64,000 nt of DNA, taken from Erpobdella octoculata (taxonomy: Eukaryota; Annelida; Clitellata; Hirudinida; Erpobdellidae). The stretch spans positions 14,622,220 through 14,686,219 of the forward strand of contig OZ022240.1 of NCBI GenBank assembly GCA_963978895.1, in the 5' to 3' direction. The notes under the pieces are model-generated. The model was not told the DNA's origin, searched no databases, and saw nothing but the letters and a program-made list of their open reading frames with translations. Position numbers and translations under genes: made by a program. This document shows positions 21,830-32,829 of this stretch, piece after piece. Numbering within the stretch: the first letter of the stretch is position 1; each line of letters opens with the position of its first letter.

Positions 21830-24250
21830 TATAACTAAGAGCTGGAAAGAGATACCAGACACAGATCGGTCCCTAAAAAAAGTTATTAGCAAAAGAAGTT
21901 GCTCAAAACTCGCGAATCTGTTTATTAACGCCAACCAATCAAAAGCCAGCTTTTTCTATTTCTGCGTAAAAAGTGACGCTTAATTTACAAATTATCTCCA
22001 CGAAATTTAAACTTTTTACGCTCAAATGCTCATAAAACAGTTTAGTTATTTATTTCTATATTTTTTTTAACAAAACTTTTATTTTCCGTTTGCTTATGGA
22101 GCTGCCCGAAGAATGTTGTTGAATGATTGAATGTTGATTATCAAATGCTTAAACTAGTTTAACTCTTCTGTATAAACGATTATGTACACTCAACTAGTCT
22201 ACGTTTTCGAAATTCTCCAGTATTTAAAAAGCAATACAACCTGAAAACACAACCTCATTTGAAAATAGCTGAAGGGGGTGCCGGTTATGGGAGTCGTACC
22301 ACTTTTTAAAGGAACATGCTCAAACATCTTAAAGACAAGAAATTTATCAAACACTGGTTTTTAGAACAACATAAATTTTAATTCTAAAAACAAAGTATAA
22401 GTTTCAACTTATTAAATAATTATAATAATAACTGTTATCAAGCTTCAAAAATTATTATATTGAGCACAATTCAGTCGAGCAGAAGAGTCAGATCTTCATC
22501 CACGACTTTACTTCTTGTGTCCACCACACATATCAAGAGTGCTGTAGACAGAAGGTTCGGGGTTGCCAGACTGAGAATGGTTTGCCAGCTGCTGTTACAT
22601 TGGCTGTGACACTTCAGTGCTTCCGAAGAGACATTCTAAACACCACTTTAAACATTGTCAAATTTTAATTCAATTCAGAGACACTATTAGCAACTTTTGT
22701 CGTGCTGGCTGAAGTAAACTGGGAAGTGTAGATTATGAGGATTTTGTAGATAAATAATGCACATCATATCATAGTCAAATTGTTTGCTGTTTATTATAAC
22801 ACACAAGCAAACAGTTTTGACATTGAGACAATGCTTAGCAATATCCTCATGTGCAGAAGAACTTGTTACAACAATAATAGACATGTAACTGGAGGAAAGA
22901 TACAAGAGCTATTTTAATAAGCATCAAAACCTTGCAGACAAAGAAGACATTTTCTTAAGAACTTGATAAGTTTTTATATATCACTTTAAATAAAATGTAA
23001 TAACTGCTCACATTGGCCAACTCTGACATTTACACATATTTCACTATTATAGATAATAATAGATATTATTTACAAGACCACTAATATAAAGTCAGTTATC
23101 TTAAACTTTGTCACAGCAACATTTACAAGCATATACAAGTACCTTCAAAACTGTTTTAAGAGCATCAACTTTTTTGCCAATTTAAAGAATAAATACGTCC
23201 AAAAACAAAGACTAATTTTGGGCAAGCCTAATTAAAATAGTATCTCATCGATTTTAACAGTTTTTTCATACAGGCCTCCACATATATCGCCCTTAAACAT
23301 ATCTACTTCAAGATTATCAGTATGAAGAGATTAATTACAAACTTTACCATAGCAATGTTTACAGGCAGATACAATGTAGCTCATATTTAAAACATGAACA
23401 ACTTTTAGAAGAGCATGGGGTTTTTTAAAAATTTCACATTTACAACTTATACAATAATTAGGCTATCTGGGCTATCAGGTGCTGCCTCTATATCAGTATT
23501 AATGAGACACAACTTAAAATCTATTTTCCCCAGCTCCATCTATCATTGTCTAAGAAATACTTCAATTTCATTTCCTGAAAATGAGTTCTCAAAACATGCA
23601 CTTTCAGTTGAGGTAGCTTTCCAGGAATAATTTTTGAACTACTTTATATTTGACTGGAATAATTGTTTATTGTGTGGAAAACTTAGATCTTAAATTCTTT
23701 TTATTGGAGCTAGATCAGCTAGCTGCTAGAACTAACACAAGGCTGGGGCTGATTATTTTTCTTTGCTTTGTTATTTACTTATGTATACAAACATCCACAT
23801 TTATAGTTAAACTGTCAATTAAAATTGTATCTCCAATTACAGTTGCAGAATTCAATAGAGAAGTTTTCCCATCTTGTTTCAATATTTAGATTATAATTAT
23901 ATAGATTAGATTAGTTTTTCTTCAGTAGCAGATTTACACACAACGCACTACATTGCGATATTAGTTACATTTAGATAAAAAAATGTGCTAACTACAATAC
24001 AAACTTACCAAAACCAAACTTAACAGATGTAATAACACGAATAAAAGAAAATAAAAAAATACCAGAATGACAGACAAAAGACAAGACTGACCGAAGAAAA
24101 AACTATGTACTATGCTATACAAACTATACAATTATACAACTATATAAATGAATAGGAAATTTAAAAAAACGCTGCTAAAAATCCAAAATCGTCCAAATCA
24201 AAATCTAAGGCTTAAATAAAACGTTAAGATATTGAAGAGAAATCGAATTC
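21830..24250. other. Interior of the composite element, no recognised gene
   Basis: AT-rich. ORFs of 71-79 codons at 23.4-23.9 kb and one of 72 codons on the - strand at 22687-22905 have no motif I know. Confidence 0.4.
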
Positions 24251-24254
24251 AAAC

Positions 24255-25726
24255 CACTGATCTCTATAATATAACTGGATTGCGCTTAGACCTGCCTGGG
24301 AGTCGCCGCTGGTCGCCATTTTGGAACTCTTAGGCCACGCCTACCTAACTGATGCTATTGACGGAATATTTTTTGAAGTGTAAAAATACCGAATTTCGCT
24401 ACTAGTAATAGCTTTAATAAACAATATAAGGGAGCAAAACAGTCATTTTATTTGTAAATACGTAATTAATGCAGTTTTCTAGCAAAGTTTATTTGCCGCC
24501 AGGGCTATATTTAGCAACACTGTCGTAAGGCGTTTGGCTGAGCAACCTTATTATTGCCTAAATAATTTAATGTGAGCCTCAAACTCATGTTGAAAGGTGT
24601 AAAAAATAGTTTTTGTTTAAGTTTTAAGTTCGCAAAGATGAAATATAGAATTTCTGACTTTGTTTCTAGCTTCGTTGAATGCTAGGAAAGCAGTAGCATA
24701 AAAATTAAAAAAAAAATTAATTGATATATTTTGAAAGACAATTTAAACAAAAAACATAATATTCAAGCAACCATTTAATCGTACAATTTATTTTCACAAA
24801 GATATTTCGATTTTAAGATCATGAATCGCAACATCAGTTCAGCCTTGTTAAAGCATCCAAAAAGTGAGTTTGTGGGAATAGAATACGCCTTAGTTATAGA
24901 ATAGAGCCGGGTATAGCAAGAACCTTCACATCATATCACATGTAGCCCATTGCTATAAAAACCTCAAGTAATTGGTTTGTATATAAATCAATTAATATTT
25001 AAAGAATACAAATAAAATAAAACAACAACGTAATGGTAATTACTTAGCTTACGTGTTTTGCTGCGGCGCGGATGTGCTGCGTTGCACGTTAAATTACTTC
25101 AAAGCCTGAATAAAATTAAACACCTTTACGAATGATAAAAATTAAATGAAATTTTAATATGTTATAGTTTACATGTAACTTATTTAGTCTAAACTAAATA
25201 TATTATTCGCTGACCAATTGTTATAGACCTAGATAACTTTTAAGATACCGTTTACTTTGAACAAATGCTCAAAGAAAATGTGCTTATTGAATTTGTTTAT
25301 ATACACAACATAACTTTCTACTACATTTAACAAACATTTTGATGTTAAAAATTACTAAATAGACTCAAAACTTTTAGAGTAATACAGTTTCTTGTACAAC
25401 CTATTCTGCACTTGCTAAACCAAAGCGGGGCGATTTGGTTGCGGTGATCTGCGAAGCGTTTCATCTGTGTGTTACCGAATAACTCTCATATTGACGTAGT
25501 AAAAAATTTTTAAAAATACCGAATAACTAAATACAAATTTTTATTTTCAAGTAAAATAATTAAATTTAATTAAAACCCCTTAATTGTTCGTATATCATGC
25601 GACGATCGACGTAAACACGACGGCTGCATTGGTAATTGAGAGTGGTAAAATGGCGGCACACTGGCGACAACATTTCTATTGCAATAATGGGCTAAGCGCA
25701 ATCCAGTTATATTATAGAGATCAGTG
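24255..25726. mobile_element. 1.47-kb TIR DNA transposon with perfect 8-bp TSD
   Basis: Terminal inverted repeats of about 35 bp begin CACTGATCTCTATAATATAA and continue CTGGATTGCGCTTAG, perfect at both ends. It is flanked by ATTCAAAC at 24247-24254 and 25727-25734: an exact 8-bp target-site duplication. 8-bp duplications are made by hAT and P superfamily transposases among others. No transposase ORF is present, so it is non-autonomous. Subterminal GTCGCCATTTTGG and, inverted, AAAATGGCGGCACACTGGCGAC motifs add a second inverted layer. Confidence 0.85.
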
Positions 25727-25730
25727 ATTC

Positions 25731-26035
25731 AAACGCGATAAAACCGGCAATGCAAAATGAATACAAAGACAACGCAAATATAGCATAGAAAATGAGCCTT
25801 TATTGAATTCTTATTGGCTGAGCGAGTAAATATGTCACTGCGCGTAACGCGACATTGTCTTACGTAATGAGACAAAAGAGTACGTCTAAAATCATTAATA
25901 ACTAGAGTACCATAACTGCTCATTCGTGGTATCTTCATACAGACATTCTACAACATATTCTCTATTGAATGGTATAAAAATTGGCTTGTCTATTAAAATT
26001 TCCGAGGTTGCCTCGAAAAACTGCTAGATCTACCA
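25731..26035 (-). repeat. Helitron A 5'-region copy, related to 53336-53608
   Basis: Shares ordered blocks with 53336-53608: ATTGGCTGAGCGAGTAAA, CGACATTGTCTTACGTAATG, AGACAAAAGAGTAC, AATCATTAATAACTAG, GGTATCTTCATACAGA, AAAATTGGCTTG, GCTAGATCTACCAG. On the - strand its last part matches 21759-21805 next to the Helitron 5' end, which gives the orientation. Confidence 0.65.
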
Positions 26036-26129
26036 GTCTACTATTCTTCCGATCGTGATGAAATTTTCACACAACATTAAAGTCAATGGGAGACAATTAC
26101 TGTGAACAATTTGAAATCGGTCACAAAAT

Positions 26130-26410
26130 GAGCGGAGCGGGAGAGCCAGCGGAAACGGGAACTGGAAAATGAGCGGAACGGGACGGGAAAGCAAGCGGGA
26201 ACGGAAAAGCAACCGAGAGAAAAAGAGCTAACGGGAAAGAGAAAGTGGCCGGGAGCGGGAAAGCGACCGGGAGCAGGAAAACGACCGGGAAGCGGGAAAG
26301 CGACCAGGAGAGAGAAAGCGACCGGGAGCGGGAAAGCGACCGGGAACGGGAGACACAGCGGGAACGAGAAAGCGACCGGGGGCGGGAGAGCACGTGGGGT
26401 AGGAAACGGG
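26130..26410. repeat. GC-rich minisatellite (GGGAAAGCGACCGGGAGC type)
   Basis: About 15 imperfect units of roughly 18 bp, with A/G-rich + strand. It sits immediately upstream of a Helitron 3' hairpin, as the shorter versions do at other family A ends. Four overlapping ORFs (74-118 codons) are periodic Arg/Ser/Pro artefacts. Confidence 0.85.
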
Positions 26411-26915
26411 AGCGAGAGAAAAACGATAAAAAACCTCAAAAAATCCGGGCAACGCCGGGTACCCCGCTAGTTTTTAATAAAAAATTTGTTTATTCCAAAC
26501 ATTAAATTTTAAATCCTGACAATCTTCACATATAAATTATTTAGAAGACTGTGGCAATGTTTTATATTTTATAGGTTTACTACCATCATTTTAGTCGCCG
26601 ATTTACAAAACGATGGCTAGTAGGCCCTTTTGTTGGGGTCTGTAATACACAACACTAGACTATGAAGGGATCGAATCGTGGATCGGTACTATAAGAATTG
26701 TATGGCTCACAGTCCGTCACGACAGGCCCGTAGCTAGCAGGGGGCTGGGGCACCCACTAAAAATTTAAACACTCCTAGAATTTTTGGCAGTTTTTTTCAC
26801 CTTATTTACACCTAAGCCAGCCAAGTGATGATGAAGTTACGATCCGGAGTTTAAATTTAAATATAAATGTATTAAATAAAATTAAATAAAAAAGTAAATG
26901 AAGTCGAGATAATAG

Positions 26916-27593
26916 ATGAACCATTGCTACAACCCATACCAAAAAAAACAAAAGTTACAGAGTAGCACGCTACGTGATTCTGTAGTTATGTCTACTCTTG
27001 GACAGAGTGATGAGCAAGAGTCGCAAGAGTGTTCACCAGAGTGGAATCAGCTTTGTGCTGTTTATTTTAGCATGTTGGACAGTATATTAGGAGAGTTGAT
27101 GGAGAGGTTTGTTGACGGTTCTTCTAAAGGTTTGACTTGTGCGGTGTCTGCACTTCTACCAACATCAGACAAGTTTTTAGATGTCAACGACATTAAACCG
27201 TTTACGCAACTGCTAAAACAAGACATGCATGATGATGTTGAAAAATATATTGCAGATGAGGCTCTCATTGCAAGTAGGTTTCTAAAAAAAAACAAATTTT
27301 AACCAAGCTGAACGCTCCAGGAAGTGATGGATTTTATGCTGGACTATAAAGATGCATTTCCTACTTTACATTGGCACTATTCAGCTGCAATGACTCTCGG
27401 CATCTCGACTGCCATTTCTGAGAATTCATTTTCTTGTCTAACACGAGTACTACGACCACAGATAAGATCAATGTCCAATGAGAGAAAGAGCAAACTTGTA
27501 CTTCTGGCATTTGAGAAATCGGTCTGTAAAGCAATTGATATGGATACCTTCTTGCAGAAAGTTTCTATTCAATCACGTCGCAATTTGTTGTAA
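26916..27593 (+). pseudogene. hAT (ZMYM/DUF4371-like) transposase fragment
   Basis: Two ORFs, 26916-27302 (128 codons) and 27324-27593 (89 codons). The second contains ISENSFSCLTRVLRPQIRSM followed by RKSKLVLLAFEK, the hAT C-terminal dimerisation motif in the variant found in ZMYM/DUF4371-type transposases. The first contains a helix-rich stretch with YFSMLDSILGELMERF, usual just upstream of it in this group. A stop and frame change separate them. The N-terminal zinc finger and the catalytic core are missing, so it cannot make an active enzyme. Confidence 0.75.
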
Positions 27594-27599
27594 TTGTAA

Positions 27600-28540
27600 T
27601 TTATCAAAATTTTTGATAAAAGTGTGAACACCTGTATCAAGAATGCAATAAAATAAAATCGGATTCAAATAATTGTATAATGATCAAACCACATTATAAT
27701 GAAATGCACATTTCAGTTTAGTTTCTTATTTCAAGCTACTACACATCCATTTATGTTTTACGCATGAAAATTGTCATCAGTTTCATAATCATCTGTGCTT
27801 GGACTTAGTCTTACAATACTATAATAACTTCAATCTTACAGTTTTAGAACAGAGAAAAAAGCTAATTCAACTTAGCTGACAAACATTGGTTTTCGATTTT
27901 TGAATGACTGACTCTCAATAATTCAAACTATTTTCATAATTTAGTATTTTTTAGTGCTATTTTGACAGTGCAATACTATTAACCCCAATATTGAGGCGCT
28001 GGTGGCAGAGCGGTAGAGCGTTCGCCTGTCGATCGTTAGGTCGGCAGTTCAAACCTCGCCGGCGTCACCAGCGTAACTCCCTTAAGCAAGGAGTTCACTC
28101 GCATTTGCTAAAGGGGTAGGCGCCTATAAATGGCTGCCTTTGCAAGTACCCTCCCTCTCGCCTTGAGCAAGACTTGTCTTGATAAGGCGTATGCTAAATC
28201 TCAATATTGCTGAACTGATTAATTCGAAGAAACAATTTAAAGCTTACTGTCAAACCACACAATTTTTATAATAATATAAGTAAAATGATATACTTGATAT
28301 ATAATCTAATCTTCTATTTAGATTGTTTAGAAACTGATGACAAGTTTTATGCGTAACACATGAATGGATGTGTAGTAACTTAAAATGAGAAGCTAAACTA
28401 AATAGTACATTTTATTGTAATGTGATTTAATTTTTGTCAAATATTTAATCCGATTTTATTTTATTGATTTCTTGGCATTTGATACAGGTGTACAAGTTTT
28501 TATCAAAAATAAAATAAGCAAGTTATTGTATTGTTGACTA
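27600..28540. repeat. Inverted repeat arms flanking the SINE inside the hAT
   Basis: The left arm (about 27600-27790) and right arm (about 28325-28540) share, inverted, ATTTTTGATAAAA, ACACCTGTATCAA, AATAAAATAAAATCGGATT, CACATTATAATG, TAGTTTCTTATTTCAAG-like and CTACACATCCATTTATG. Identity is imperfect with indels, so the duplication is old. Confidence 0.7.
27994..28201 (+). mobile_element. tRNA-derived SINE with likely 8-bp TSD
   Basis: The 5' part is tRNA-like: TGGCAGAGCGGTAGAGCG fits the Pol III A box and GGCAGTTCAAACC the B box, about 35 bp apart. A tRNA-unrelated body follows (TAGGCGCCTATAAATGGCTG) and ends CTTGTCTTGATAAGGCGTATGC and CTAAATCT. CAATATTG occurs immediately on both sides (27986-27993, 28202-28209). 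Related copies: 45836-45975 (- strand), 52983-53150, and a tail fragment at 16294-16322. SINEs are moved by a partner LINE; the tail gives no clear link to the RTE copy here. Confidence 0.85.
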
Positions 28541-29074
28541 TAACAGTATAACGGTTGTGTTAATCAATAATTAAATTTGATTCAGTGCTGTCATCCCATT
28601 GGTGTGCCATGCCCGCATCAAAAATCAAGATTGTGGATAACAACAAGCATGCTATTATTTGACAAAATTGCCTATGAAAATTGTTAACTTTTGTTATTAC
28701 GAGCAACAATATTGCAACTCTTAGAAAACCTAAAATCAAATAATAGGATATCCAAAATTGGAGGCCATTTTGTGCCAAATGCTACAAAATGCTTTGGCGA
28801 ATCTCCTTGTCGTGAGGGGCTTCGCACCCTCGGCGCTCGCTCTCAGGCATCTTCGGTGCCCTCGTTCGTCAGTAGCCCCCTACTATTTTTTATAGCCTCC
28901 CACTCACTAAATCCTGCCTACGGGCCTGCGTCACGAGCTAACTAATAGGTACTAATTAAAGTTTATATTGAAAAGAAACATAGCGTTGATATGTTTTATG
29001 AGCCACATATATATGAAATTTGGATGGCGTACAATCCACCACAGATATAACTCAAATATAAATGGCTTGAAGTA

Positions 29075-29146
29075 TGACTCGAACCGAGACTGTCAAATCG
29101 GCAACACCGCCTCGCATCGTTCAAACGACCTTATCATCTGAGCCAC
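29075..29146 (-). mobile_element. tRNA-like SINE head or tRNA pseudogene
   Basis: On the - strand GTGGCTCAGATGATAAGG fits an A box and GGTTCGAGTC is a good B box at tRNA-like spacing. The would-be acceptor arms do not pair, so not a functional tRNA. Sequence differs from the main SINE family in the window. Confidence 0.5.
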
Positions 29147-29159
29147 AAAACCATCGCCA

Positions 29160-29903
29160 AAAAACGATGGCTAAAATTGTACAACGCATACTTCCTATTT
29201 ACTAACGCCTGCCGCCCCTCAGCTTCAAAAATTCGTATACACTTTTTCTTGTTAAAAAGCTGATGAGTGGGAGAGGGTGATAGTTGATAGTCGTAGCTAC
29301 TTTTCTGAATACTTGTATCTGGCTATTTTTTAGATAACATTTTTTTGGAAAATCCTTAGGGAGGACAATTGCAAATGATTCCCCTGATGAGGAGCGAGCT
29401 TAAATTTTAAATTTCCAGCTCGTTTGTATAACGGGAATATAGTTCACTTTCACTTTCAATGTTTGCAAACATTTAAGCAAGGAAGCAAGACCGGCAATGA
29501 AGTTAATATAGATTTTTAGAAAAATTGAAATTAAAAATAAAGTTTTTGTGACAGCCCTCCCTCCCCCCGTTCATCCAATTTTTTGGCGGAAAAATGAAAA
29601 GAGGGTTTGAAATTTTTTGGGAAAATTACCTGTGACTATCCCCGGTCATCATTTTTCTAAGGAAAAATAAAAGAGAGTTTCGAAAATATTTGAAAAAAAT
29701 TGGTGGGCCGTTAGAACAAGCTCCCCATCACCCCAAGGTTTTGCTGAAATGATGTCCTCGGGCACCTCCAATGCCAAAGGTACCTCTTGTTAATTTAGTT
29801 AATCATCGAATACGATGACGATCCAAACGCGTAGTTCGAAGCATTGAAAAGGAAGAGAAATTCCATGAACTGAAGAAAATATTTGACAATGATTAAATCT
29901 CTC

Positions 29904-29945
<42 letters not shown>

Positions 29946-30880
29946 TTTGAAACTGTCGAACTACAAAGTGATTTAAGGCACTAATGTGTTTATTGTACAT
30001 TGTGAGTAAGTAAAGCTTACACTCCTGATAAATAATAATAAACCGACAGTCGTCTTACAAGCTGTGTCACTATTCTGTGTATAAGTTTGGGTTTGTTTTG
30101 TTTTATGGGTGCTATTTATTTACATGTCACTTACTCTGTACATATTCCCATGACATTAGTTGAAAGATTTTTTTTTCTCATAGTGGGTTGGTTATGAGAT
30201 CTCTTAGTAGCAAAATGTCTGACATGACATACAGCTAAAAACATTAATTCTTGTAAAATGTAATAATTAAAAACTGATCCATATGTTTCAACTTTCTGTT
30301 TTTAAATTTTATTCTAAAAATATTTTTTTATTAACTTGATGTCTTGTCTTGATGTTTCGTCTTATCTCGATTTTGGGCAAATAAGCAATTGTCTTGTTTT
30401 GGTCTTGCATTGGTCTGTAAAATCAATGTCTCGTCTTGTGTCGGTTTTGGAGGTTCATTGCCTCGTTTTGTCTCGGTCTTGAAAAAATCTTGGTTCCATC
30501 TCTGCAAATAAGTCAAATTTAATCGGAAGCAAAAGTCTTAATGAGGCAAATTTTATTTAACAATACTGAAAACAAAAAAATTACATCCAACAGTTTCGCA
30601 ATTTATCAACACCCAATGTTTTACAATTTTTGGGAAGAACCGGAAGTGATGCCTTTAACTTAACATGGCATCAACATCTCAATCGTCTGCATCCGATGTA
30701 AATAATATTTCAACCGAAGTAATTAAATAATTATTCTTTTTTTATTACAGCTGATTTATTGTTATACAATAAACAATAGTAATATTCCATGGCACACAGT
30801 TTTAATTATGGAAGTTTGTAGTGTCCTTCATAACTGTATATAGTGTAAGACGTGTAAGTCGTGTATATACTACTATATAA
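29160..30880. other. AT-rich stretch, (AT)n at 29907-29942, no gene
   Basis: Apart from the microsatellite, a T/G-rich patch with recurring CTTGTCTTG/TCTCGTCTTG words at 30340-30490 ends in TTGGTTCCATCTCTGC. Such words are common near hAT termini, but I could not find a partner end. Confidence 0.4.
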
Positions 30881-30887
30881 CACTTTG

Positions 30888-31917
30888 GGTAATCCTGCAG
30901 TATAGCGTCCTGAACCGATTTCGATGAAAAAACGGTTTAAAAAACTGTTTGATAGAATAACCATAGAACATTATCAAAACGTATTACAAACAAGTATTTT
31001 ACAGAAAAACTTACTAAAAACCGACTTTAAGCAAAAAATATCCAAAGGCAATGTTGACACGTGGAATAATACAATTCCAGGAATGAAAAGCAAGGAAGAG
31101 TTAATATTCAAATAAAATAACATAATAAAATAATAAATACATTTTAAAAAGTTACAAATAAATTTTTAATTATTTAAATTTTAAAAAATCAGAGCGCTGA
31201 GTGGAAATGTATCTATGACTAGCGGGGGATCAGCGTTGCCCGGGGTTTTCCCATCATTTTTCTCTGGCTCCCGATCGCCTCCCCGTTCCCGGCCGCATTC
31301 CCGCTCCCGATTGCTCTTCTCTTCCTGGTCGCTTTCTCGCTCGCTCGCTCTTTCGCTCTCCAAACGATTCTGCTAGCCACATGACCTTAAAAAATGTCCG
31401 CTCCAAGAAATATGATAGAAACCGTACCAAAGTACTTTTACTTTGATATTATTTTAATTTTTCTTGGTGTTCTGTTGCTAATTTATTGTTTTCAATGTTT
31501 TTTTAATTTTTCTTAAGGCAATTTGACATAAAGCGCCGCATTTAAAGAAACGGTTTTAGACATGGAGCGGGTTACGCAACTCGTACTTCTAAAGCAAACT
31601 GATATTTTTTAATTTTTTACTTCCATATTTTTTTTCCTAAATTGTCTATTTTTATTTTAAATGTGTTTAATTTTTATTACCTTTACTCCTACTGTTCACT
31701 TCTATCGCTATTGACAAATAGATCTTCATCGGGAACTACGTTAACTTCGGGAGTAATTTATAAATGTTCTAAAGTGCTATAATTTTTGGTTTTTTTTCAG
31801 TTATTTATGTTGTAATTAGTCTTTATTTCTCTTATTTATGTTTTAAATATCATTTACGTTAAAAAACCGGCCATTTTTCATCGAAATCGGTTCAGGACGC
31901 TATACTGCAGGATTACC
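30888..31917. mobile_element. GGTAATCC-type TIR element, copy 1 (perfect 8-bp TSD)
   Basis: Inverted termini start GGTAATCCTGCAGTATAG and continue CGTCCTGAACCGATTTCGATG, about 39 bp and nearly perfect. ACACTTTG is duplicated exactly at 30880-30887 and 31918-31925. No transposase. The interior contains a reverse Helitron A tip (ACTAGCGGGGGATCAGCG near 31218) followed by a CCCGATCGCCTCCCCGTTCCCGG-type minisatellite. Terminal GG and 8-bp duplications occur in the Merlin superfamily; assignment is tentative. Confidence 0.85.
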
Positions 31918-31919
31918 AC

Positions 31920-32509
31920 ACTTTGACTGTCTTTGACATTTACCAGTTAGCTTTGCATTCAAAATTTGGTTGTTCTGAGTTCTGAGTCTTCTTCAATTGA
32001 CGTTGATAGTGAGAGGTTCCTTTATGGTACTGGTAAACTTTCATTTTCACTTTATTTATTACTTGAGGAAGGGAGTGAATTATTATTTTTTTATTTGTGA
32101 ATTATGATCGTCATTAGTATTGTTTCATTATTACTATTTCATTCTTTTAATGTCACATGATTTGTTTGTGACTTTCCTTTTTGTCAGGTTTGTTTATTAC
32201 ACAAATAAAATAATAATAAAAAATAATTATTTTTGCTATAAAACAAAAATTTTTAAATTAAATTTTTTATTTTATTTTCATCATTATTCTTAACACTTTC
32301 TGCTCAATATTCAGGAATTGCTTTGGTAAAATCTAATTGCTCAAGATTTAATAATGTATATTTATGTAATACACATTTTTAATCCTGAACTTTTGATGAA
32401 TATTAATATTGGATTTGTTATTTTTGTTGGTTTTGGAAGCGTCTGCTTTTATTGCTTTACCTTTAAACATTTTCTCGCTTTGAGGTGCGTGGAAATACCT
32501 CACCACACC
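31920..32509. other. AT-rich non-coding stretch
   Basis: Nothing supported. Confidence 0.4.
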
Positions 32510-32827
32510 CAGGGGCGCAACTAGGGGGGGCAGGGGGGCGCAAGCAATTTATCCAAATTTGATAAGTTTTTTTTGGGTGGGGGAGGGGGTGGGGTGTGCT
32601 AGATTTATTCATAAACTTATTCTTTTACAATTGCTTTAACTGGTTTGAGACTGAGTTTGACTATCTTCAGTTTGCAGTATTTCTTTTCTTTCATTAATAA
32701 ATTATTAAAGATACTAAAAAAAAGACTGCAGACTAAAGAAAGTCAAAAATATTGTTCGCCTGCGGCGGGCTTTTTTTCCTTTTTCATACTTGAGCCCCCC
32801 CAGCATTTTCGTCTGGTTGCGCCCCTA
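32510..32827. mobile_element. hAT MITE, CAGGGGCGCAAC termini
   Basis: Left end CAGGGGCGCAACTAGG, right end CTGGTTGCGCCCCTA: inverted with two differences. Flanks ACCACACC and ACCACACT match at 7 of 8. 318 bp, with G-runs just inside the left end and C-runs inside the right. A 65-codon ORF inside is not convincing. Confidence 0.75.
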
Positions 32828-32829
32828 AC

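Larger units (their letters stand above)
21694..26470 (+). mobile_element. Candidate composite Helitron-like element (family A ends)
   Basis: Begins A|TCTCTATACATAAAAATGAC with the GACTGTCT leader and ends with the CCGGGCAACGCCGGG hairpin + TACCCCGCTAG|T. Base 21693 is A and 26471 is T, as Helitron insertion predicts. The 4.8 kb between holds a TIR element (24255-25726) and a copy of the family A 5' region in opposite orientation (25731-26035), so the two ends may belong to different insertions. No Rep/helicase ORF visible. Confidence 0.4.
26723..28928 (+). mobile_element. 2.2-kb hAT transposon with perfect TSD
   Basis: Ends CAGGCCCGTAGCTAGCAGG and CCTGCCTACGGGCCTG, inverted over about 11 bp with one further partial match. 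The octamer CGTCACGA is repeated exactly at 26715-26722 and 28929-28936. Encodes the remains of a hAT transposase C-terminus (26916-27593). A SINE sits at 27994-28201. The segment before the SINE (about 27600-27790) recurs inverted after it (about 28325-28540), so the element is internally rearranged and not autonomous. Confidence 0.9.

Noticed and set aside
26083..26505. Overlapping Arg/Ser/Pro-rich ORFs on both strands
   Set aside because: All lie in the GC minisatellite next to a Helitron end; periodic composition in every frame.
27996..28072. Functional tRNA gene
   Set aside because: A and B boxes are present, but acceptor arms do not pair properly, a non-tRNA body follows, and related copies exist elsewhere: a SINE.
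29075..29146. Functional tRNA gene on the - strand
   Set aside because: Good A and B boxes but no pairing of the ends. Kept only as a SINE head or pseudogene.
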